Part shown: positions 1-3,948 of the stretch, in pieces | How the letters are laid out: each line of letters opens with the position of its first letter | Position numbering within the stretch: the first letter of the stretch is position 1 | Origin: Burkholderiaceae bacterium | GTDB lineage: Bacteria > Pseudomonadota > Gammaproteobacteria > Burkholderiales > Burkholderiaceae_C | Reading direction: 5' to 3' | DNA length: 5,475 nucleotides | Assembly: GCA_017999135.1 (NCBI GenBank) | Contig: JAGOBT010000257.1 | Location: forward strand, 1-5,475 | Notes under the pieces: model-generated | Database searches by the model: none | Seen by the model: the letters and a program-made list of their open reading frames with translations, nothing else | What the model was told of the DNA's origin: nothing | Translations under genes and position numbers: made by a program

Positions 1-224
1 TCAGCCTGTCGTTCCACACCGACAACCGGCTGATGTCCCGCGTCGACCACAGCAGCGAGGCCGCCAGCCTGGTGCAGGCCGGCTTCGGTTGGGACGCGCT
101 GCTGCACATGGGGCTGGACGCCGCGGCAGCGTCGTTCCTGCCCGCGCCGCAGCGGGCGGCGGCGCAGGCCCGGTTGCAAGCCTGGGCCGCCGCCGAAGGC
201 CTGGCGGCCGTGCAGCGGCCCTGA
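1..224 (+). CDS. add: Adenosine deaminase, C-terminal end only (5' part outside window)
   Basis: Adenosine deaminase is a zinc enzyme of the amidohydrolase superfamily that converts adenosine (and usually deoxyadenosine) to inosine and ammonia in the cytoplasm for purine salvage. Only the last 73 codons are present, reading from base 3 to the TGA at 222-224. The tail contains HTDNRLMS (bases 15-38). This corresponds to the family's last active-site strand, where the Asp (bases 21-23) is the expected zinc ligand. The Asp-Asn pair, in place of the Asp-Asp of mammalian enzymes, resembles the actinobacterial and proteobacterial subtype as I remember it. The following SSEAASLV segment and the helix ending in SFLP also fit the family's C-terminus. 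The nucleotidase gene downstream supports a purine-salvage context. The main alternative is adenine deaminase, a close relative; the NRLMS motif argues against it. The start and most catalytic residues cannot be seen. Confidence 0.85.
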   Translation, partial: SLSFHTDNRLMSRVDHSSEAASLVQAGFGWDALLHMGLDAAAASFLPAPQRAAAQARLQAWAAAEGLAAVQRP

Positions 225-319
225 CCAGGCTGCTGCGCCCCCACCTCTGCGTGCCCACCTTCCACCCAGCTGCTGGCCATGACAACCACTTGCCAAGACC
301 TCCACTTGCCCACACGCCC
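225..319 (+). promoter_or_regulatory. C-rich, G-poor spacer and nucleotidase leader; possible Rho-loading (rut) region
   Basis: This spacer lies between the deaminase stop and the nucleotidase start. By hand count, bases 241-340 hold 49 C and 16 G. The segment has many pyrimidine-C steps and no obvious strong hairpin. It carries a direct repeat, CCACTTGCC, at 286-294 and 302-310, 16 bases apart. C-rich, G-poor, unstructured RNA is the known signature of Rho utilisation sites, so termination after the deaminase or attenuation ahead of the nucleotidase is possible. I found no convincing -10/-35 promoter and no Shine-Dalgarno sequence near 320. The functional reading is inference; the composition is observed. 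Confidence 0.3.
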
Positions 320-2161
320 ATGACCGCCCACTTCCTGCCGATGCGGCGCGCCTGGTCTGCCGTGGCCCTGGCCGCGCTGGCGGCCTGCGGCACACCGCCG
401 CCGGCCCCGCCCGCTGTCACCGCTGTCACCCCCATCACCGCTGTCACCGCCGTGCCCCCGGCTGCCGCCCCTGCCACCCCGGTGCCGTTGCGGGTGATCG
501 CCTTCAACGACTTCCACGGCCACCTGGAGCCCGGCAGCCTCGGCATCACCCTGCCCGACCCGACCCAGCCCGCGGCGGCGCAGCGGGTGGCGGCCGGCGG
601 CGCCGCGGCCCTGGCCGGCCTGGTGCAGGCGCTGCGCCAGGGCGCGCCCCACAGCGTGCTGGCCAGCACCGGCGACATGATCGGTGCCACGCCGCTGGTG
701 TCGGCCCTGTTCCGCCACGAGAGCACGGTGGAGGTGCTCAACCAGATGGGCGTGGACGTGGCGGTGGTCGGCAACCATGAGTTCGACGCCGGCACCACCG
801 AGCTGCTGCGCGTGCTGCGCGGCGGCTGTGCGCCGAATGCGGCCGAGTCACCCACGGTGTCATGCGCCGTCAAGCCCGGCTACCCGGGCGCCCGCTTCCC
901 GGTGCTGGCCGCCAATGTGCTGGCCGGCGGCCAGCCGCTGCTGCCGCCCACCTGGGTGGTGGCGGTGGGGGGCGTGCGGGTGGGCTTCATCGGTGCCGTC
1001 ACGCGCAGCACGCCGTCCATCGTGGTGCCTTCGGGCGTGGCCGGGCTGCGTTTCACCGACGAGGCCGACGCCATCAACCGCGCCGCCGCCGCACTGGACG
1101 CCCAGGGCGTGAAGGCCCTGGTGGTGCTGGTGCACGAGGGCGGCGAGACCGGCGCCGCCGGCCAGGCCGCCGACTGGAACGACCCCGCCTGCCCCGGCTG
1201 GCGCGGCGACATGCGGCGCATGGCCGAGCGCATCAGCCAGCAGGTCGACCTGATCCTGACCGCCCACACCCACCAGGGCTACAACTGCCTGATCGACGGC
1301 CGGCCGGTGATGCAGGCGCTGAGCTTCGGGCGTGCCGTGTCGGTGGCCGACCTGGTGATCGACGCCCGCACCGGCGAGGTGGACCGCGCCGCCACCCGCA
1401 GCCGCAACCTGCCGGTGTTCAACGACCGCACCGACGCCGCTGCGCGCCAGCGCCTGCTGGCGGCCGAGCCGGCGCCCTGGGCCGACGCGCTGCGCCAGGC
1501 GCGGCCGGTGGCCGCCGTGCAGCAGACCGTGGCGGCGTATGCCCAGGCCGCCGCGCCACGGGCGCAGCGGCCGGTGGGCCGCATCGGCGGCAGCTTCGAC
1601 CGCCGCGGCCGCACCGACAGTGCCGCCGGCCGCCTGGTGGCCGACGCCCAGCTGGCCGCCACCCGCGCGCCAGACCAGGGCGGCGCCCAGCTGGCGCTGA
1701 TGAACCCTGGCGGTCTGCGCGCCGACCTGCCCTGCAGCGGCACGCCGCCGTGCACCGTCACCTATGGCGACGCCTTCTCGATGCAGCCCTTCGGCAACAG
1801 CCTGGTGGTGATGACCCTGACCGGCGTGGAGCTCAAGGCGCTGCTGGAGCAGCAGCAGCCCGCCGGCCGCGCCAGCCCGTCGTTCCTGTCGCCGTCGGCC
1901 GGGCTGGCCTACCGCTGGCTGGCCAGCGCCCCGCCTGGCCAGCGGGTGCAGGGCCTCACGCTCCACGGCCAGCCGGTGGGCCCCAAGCAGGCGCTGCGGG
2001 TCACGGTCAACAGCTTCATGGCCGACGGCGGCGACGGCTACATCCAGCTGCGCGCCGGCCGCGACCGCCTGGGCGGCATGCAGGACGTGGACGCCCTGGT
2101 GGCCCATCTGCAGACCACGCGCACGCCGGACCCTGTGCCGCGCATCACCTGGGTGGACTGA
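320..2161 (+). CDS. 5'-nucleotidase/UshA-family metallophosphatase lipoprotein
   Basis: Predicted 613-residue extracytoplasmic enzyme that removes phosphate from nucleoside 5'-monophosphates and perhaps other phosphoesters. Residues 1-23 form a lipoprotein signal: Arg9-Arg10, a short hydrophobic stretch, then a Leu-Ala-Ala-Cys lipobox with Cys23 the predicted lipidated residue. A Pro/Ala/Thr linker runs to about residue 57. The N-terminal calcineurin-like metal domain shows NDFHGH (Asp64, His66), TGD (Asp119), GNHEFD (Asn152, His153), His272 in VHEGG, and AHTHQ (His316, His318). The C-terminal 5'-nucleotidase domain shows NPGGLR (462-467), YGDAFSMQPFGN (482-493) and GGDGY (570-574). Several cysteines, including a nearby pair around residue 475, suit an oxidising compartment. 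ATG 320 is chosen because the signal peptide begins there; ATG 341 (residue 8) would leave an equally good signal, and neither has a Shine-Dalgarno sequence. UDP-sugar hydrolase or 2',3'-cyclic phosphodiesterase activity is possible, so no symbol is given. Confidence 0.9.
   Translation: MTAHFLPMRRAWSAVALAALAACGTPPPAPPAVTAVTPITAVTAVPPAAAPATPVPLRVIAFNDFHGHLEPGSLGITLPDPTQPAAAQRVAAGGAAALAGLVQALRQGAPHSVLASTGDMIGATPLVSALFRHESTVEVLNQMGVDVAVVGNHEFDAGTTELLRVLRGGCAPNAAESPTVSCAVKPGYPGARFPVLAANVLAGGQPLLPPTWVVAVGGVRVGFIGAVTRSTPSIVVPSGVAGLRFTDEADAINRAAAALDAQGVKALVVLVHEGGETGAAGQAADWNDPACPGWRGDMRRMAERISQQVDLILTAHTHQGYNCLIDGRPVMQALSFGRAVSVADLVIDARTGEVDRAATRSRNLPVFNDRTDAAARQRLLAAEPAPWADALRQARPVAAVQQTVAAYAQAAAPRAQRPVGRIGGSFDRRGRTDSAAGRLVADAQLAATRAPDQGGAQLALMNPGGLRADLPCSGTPPCTVTYGDAFSMQPFGNSLVVMTLTGVELKALLEQQQPAGRASPSFLSPSAGLAYRWLASAPPGQRVQGLTLHGQPVGPKQALRVTVNSFMADGGDGYIQLRAGRDRLGGMQDVDALVAHLQTTRTPDPVPRITWVD
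412..456 (+). repeat. 9-base tandem repeat in the lipoprotein linker
   Basis: Three exact copies of CGCTGTCAC lie at 412-420, 421-429 and 439-447. A degenerate copy sits at 430-438 and a further decayed copy at 448-456, all in register. In the nucleotidase frame they encode AVT AVT PIT AVT AVP (residues 32-46). The period is a multiple of three, so unit gain or loss would lengthen or shorten the tether between the lipidated Cys23 and the catalytic domain without shifting frame. Confidence 0.8.
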
Positions 2162-2172
2162 GGCCGCGCCGA

Positions 2173-2253
2173 GCCGCCGGAAGGCGGCGAGTGGCTGCCG
2201 AAGGACTGGCGGCGATACAAGCCGCCAGGCTCTGAGCCCGGCGCCGCAGCGCC
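2173..2253. terminator. Cluster of GC-rich inverted repeats between convergent genes; possible two-way terminator
   Basis: Three inverted repeats sit between the nucleotidase stop (2161) and the regulator stop (2259). The first pairs 2173-2178 (GCCGCC) with 2183-2188 (GGCGGC) around a GGAA tetraloop of the GNRA type. The second pairs 2206-2213 (CTGGCGGC) with 2221-2228 (GCCGCCAG) around seven bases and is a perfect 8-base stem. The third pairs 2240-2244 (GGCGC) with 2249-2253 (GCGCC). None has a T-run on either strand, so a standard intrinsic terminator is not shown. The position between converging genes suggests termination or protection of the 3' ends of transcripts from both sides. Confidence 0.45.
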
Positions 2254-2258
2254 AGCTG

Positions 2259-2696
2259 TCACGCCTCTCGGTCGATGCGCACCGCCAGCACCACCGATGT
2301 GGTGGTCTTGAGCACGCCGTCCACCTGGCCGATGGCATCGAGCAGTGCGTCCAGCCGCTGGGTGCTGGGCGCCTGCAGCACGGCGATGTAGTCGAACTCG
2401 CCGCTGACGCTGCTGAGCTGCACCAGCTCGGTCAGCTTCTGCAGCGCCGCCACCACCGCCGGGCCGCTGCGCGGCTGCACGGTGATGCCCACATGGGCGC
2501 GCACTGGTGGTCGGTCGGTGTGCTGGCCCAGGCGCGCGGTGTAGCCCACGATCACGCCGTCACGCTCCAGCCGGGCCAGACGCGCCACCACGGTGGTGCG
2601 CGCCACCGCCAGCTTGCGCGCCAGGTCGGCCGTGGGCGTGCGGGCATTGGCCTGCAGCAGGCTGATCAGCTGTTGGTCGAGGTCGTCGGTGGCCAT
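2259..2696 (-). CDS. Lrp/AsnC-family transcriptional regulator
   Basis: A 145-residue protein, close to the usual 140-170 for this family. Residues 4-53 match the N-terminal winged helix-turn-helix: a DDLDQQLISLLQ opening helix, ARTPTADLARKL, and a recognition helix around ARTTVVARLARLERDGVI (32-49). Residues 65-141 match the RAM effector and oligomerisation domain, with the hallmark SGEFDY at 98-103 and a closing TTTSVVLAV strand. Such proteins form dimers to octamers and usually sense an amino acid. The gene is divergent from the predicted lysine dehydrogenase and aminoadipate-semialdehyde dehydrogenase genes, so a lysine- or aminoadipate-responsive local regulator is the best guess; the ligand cannot be read from the sequence. 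It runs tail-to-tail into the nucleotidase gene. The ATG at 2696 gives a standard family N-terminus; no Shine-Dalgarno sequence precedes it, so weakly initiated or leaderless translation is possible. Confidence 0.92.
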   Translation of the reverse strand: MATDDLDQQLISLLQANARTPTADLARKLAVARTTVVARLARLERDGVIVGYTARLGQHTDRPPVRAHVGITVQPRSGPAVVAALQKLTELVQLSSVSGEFDYIAVLQAPSTQRLDALLDAIGQVDGVLKTTTSVVLAVRIDREA

Positions 2697-2706
2697 CTGT
2701 GCATTG

Positions 2707-2737
2707 TGGCGAAGTCGGTTGCCATCATGGCGAAATC
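2707..2737. promoter_or_regulatory. Candidate operator: direct repeat at 21-base spacing enclosing a palindrome
   Basis: TGGCGAAGTC at 2707-2716 recurs as TGGCGAAATC at 2728-2737 (9 of 10 identical). The 21-base start-to-start spacing is about two helical turns, so both copies face the same side of the DNA. Between and overlapping them is the perfect palindrome GCCAT-C-ATGGC (2721-2731). The site starts 11 bases upstream of the regulator's ATG and is less GC-rich than its surroundings. Lrp-family multimers commonly bind several phased sites in divergent spacers and repress their own gene, so binding by the adjacent regulator is a reasonable inference. Confidence 0.4.
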
Positions 2738-2748
2738 AGCCGTCGCAT
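2719..2748 (+). promoter_or_regulatory. Weak candidate sigma-70 promoter for the lysine module
   Basis: TTGCCA (2719-2724) matches the -35 consensus at 5 of 6 positions. TCGCAT (2743-2748), 18 bases on, matches only 3 of 6 of the -10 consensus. The elements overlap the candidate operator, which would suit a regulated promoter needing help from the Lrp-type protein. I found no better pair in the spacer on this strand. For the opposite gene I saw only an isolated CACAAT -10-like hexamer (complement of 2703-2708) with no matching -35. Confidence 0.2.
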
Positions 2749-2793
2749 CGTCGGAACCGCGCTTTTCTTCGTCACGCATCCTGCGCAGACTGC

Positions 2794-2804
2794 TGGCATT
2801 GCCA
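2794..2804. promoter_or_regulatory. Short perfect palindrome TGGCATTGCCA, candidate operator
   Basis: TGGCA-T-TGCCA is a perfect 5-1-5 palindrome ending 12 bases before the Shine-Dalgarno sequence of the dehydrogenase gene. It shares the TTGCCA hexamer with the upstream site at 2719-2724. A protein bound here would sit downstream of the candidate promoter and could block transcription. An 11-base palindrome can easily arise by chance in a 130-base spacer, so confidence is low. Confidence 0.25.
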
Positions 2805-2816
2805 CCACCTGCCCAC

Positions 2817-2820
2817 GGAG
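2817..2820 (+). promoter_or_regulatory. Ribosome binding site GGAG of the dehydrogenase gene
   Basis: GGAG lies six bases (all C) upstream of ATG 2827. It fixes the start of the saccharopine dehydrogenase-family gene and rules out the longer in-frame reading that runs back across the divergent spacer. It is the only good Shine-Dalgarno sequence I see in the window. Confidence 0.8.
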
Positions 2821-2826
2821 CCCCCC

Positions 2827-3921
2827 ATGCACATCGCCCTGCTCGGCGCCGGCCACATCGGCCAGACCATCGCCCGCCTGCTGGCCGCCACCGGCGACGA
2901 CCAGGTCACCTTGATCGACAGGAACCCGCAGGCGCTGGCGCGCGCGGCGGGGCCGCACACCACCACCCGCCAGATCGACACCGACGACCAGCCCGCGCTG
3001 CTGGCCGCGCTGCGTGGCCATGACGCCGTGGTCAACGCGCTGCCCTACCACCTGGCAGTGGCCACCGCCACGCTGGCGCGCGAGGCCGGCTGCCACTACT
3101 TCGACCTGACCGAGGACGTGGCCGCCACCCGCGCCATCCAGCAGCTGGCCGACGGTGCCCGCACCGCCTTCATGCCGCAGTGCGGCCTGGCGCCGGGTTT
3201 CATCGGCATCGTGGCCCACCACCTGGCCCAGGGCTTCGACACCCTGCACGACGTGAAGATGCGCGTCGGCGCGCTGCCGGCCTTTCCCACCAACGCGCTG
3301 AAGTACAACCTGACCTGGAGCGTGGACGGCCTGATCAACGAGTACTGCCACCCCTGCGAGGCCATCCGCGACGGCCAGACGCTCGAGGTGCTGCCGCTCG
3401 AAGGCCTGGAGCACTTCAGCCTGGACGGCACCGAGTACGAGGCCTTCAACACCAGCGGCGGCCTGGGCACGCTGTGCACCACGCTGGCCGGCCGCGTGCG
3501 CACGCTGGACTACAAGAGCGTGCGCTACCCCGGCCACCAGGCGCTGATGAAGCTGCTGCTGGAAGACCTGCAGCTCAAGGACGACCAGCAGACGCTGAAG
3601 GACATCCTGCGCAAGAGCGTGCCCGGCACCATGCAGGACGTGGTGCTGGTGTTCGTCACCGTCAGCGGCCTGCGCGGCGGCCAGCTGCTGCAGGAGGTGT
3701 TCGCCCGCAAGATCTTCGCCGACCGGTCGGAGACGAACCCGCTGTCGGCCATCCAGATCACCACCGCCGCCGGCATCTGTGCCGCGGTCGACCTGTTCCG
3801 TGAAGGCAAGCTGCCGCAGCGCGGCTTCATCCGGCAAGAGCAGGTGGCGCTGCCCGACTTCCTGGCCAACCGCTTCGGCAAGGCGTACCAGCAGAGCCGC
3901 CAGGTGGAATCGATCGGCTGA
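2827..3921 (+). CDS. Saccharopine dehydrogenase-family oxidoreductase, probable L-lysine 6-dehydrogenase
   Basis: A 364-residue cytoplasmic enzyme. Residues 1-31 form a Rossmann start: GAGHIG (7-12, the GxGxxG motif), with Asp31 ending the second strand, where an acidic residue favours NAD over NADP. The NALPYHLA and HYFDLTED segments close the nucleotide domain, followed by CGLAPGF (119-125). The C-terminal domain shows LPAFP (150-154), YNLTWSVDGLINEY (160-173), TSGG (209-212) and YKSVRYPGH (229-237), the signatures of the lysine 6-dehydrogenase/saccharopine reductase group. The length fits lysine 6-dehydrogenases (roughly 365-390). The predicted reaction is L-lysine + NAD to allysine + ammonia + NADH. 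The downstream AmaB-like gene would oxidise allysine, which supports this. Saccharopine dehydrogenase is the main alternative, but no lysine-ketoglutarate reductase partner is visible here. The start is set by GGAG at 2817. It is the first gene of a likely two-gene operon. Confidence 0.8.
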   Translation: MHIALLGAGHIGQTIARLLAATGDDQVTLIDRNPQALARAAGPHTTTRQIDTDDQPALLAALRGHDAVVNALPYHLAVATATLAREAGCHYFDLTEDVAATRAIQQLADGARTAFMPQCGLAPGFIGIVAHHLAQGFDTLHDVKMRVGALPAFPTNALKYNLTWSVDGLINEYCHPCEAIRDGQTLEVLPLEGLEHFSLDGTEYEAFNTSGGLGTLCTTLAGRVRTLDYKSVRYPGHQALMKLLLEDLQLKDDQQTLKDILRKSVPGTMQDVVLVFVTVSGLRGGQLLQEVFARKIFADRSETNPLSAIQITTAAGICAAVDLFREGKLPQRGFIRQEQVALPDFLANRFGKAYQQSRQVESIG

Positions 3922-3948
3922 CCCGCACGCTTGATGGATGATTCCGGC

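Noticed and set aside
89..319. Upstream extension of the nucleotidase frame through the deaminase gene.
   Set aside because: It would put about 77 low-complexity residues ahead of an evident lipoprotein signal peptide and overlap the deaminase coding sequence; the signal sets the start at 320 or 341.
1..873. A 290-codon - strand frame with Ala/Arg-rich product at the left edge.
   Set aside because: No motif, and it runs antisense to the deaminase tail and the nucleotidase N-terminus, both supported by family motifs.
862..2235. A 457-codon + strand frame overlapping the nucleotidase gene in a different phase.
   Set aside because: The product is an Arg/Gly/Pro-rich low-complexity string, typical of a shifted frame in a GC-rich gene; the nucleotidase frame holds all the conserved motifs.
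860..2338. A 492-codon - strand frame antisense to the nucleotidase gene.
   Set aside because: Same composition effect; no recognisable domain, and it overlaps the end of the well-supported regulator gene in another frame.
2593..2826. Upstream extension of the dehydrogenase frame across the divergent spacer into the regulator gene.
   Set aside because: The GAGHIG nucleotide-binding motif belongs near the N-terminus, as it is from ATG 2827, and a GGAG ribosome binding site lies at the right distance before that ATG.
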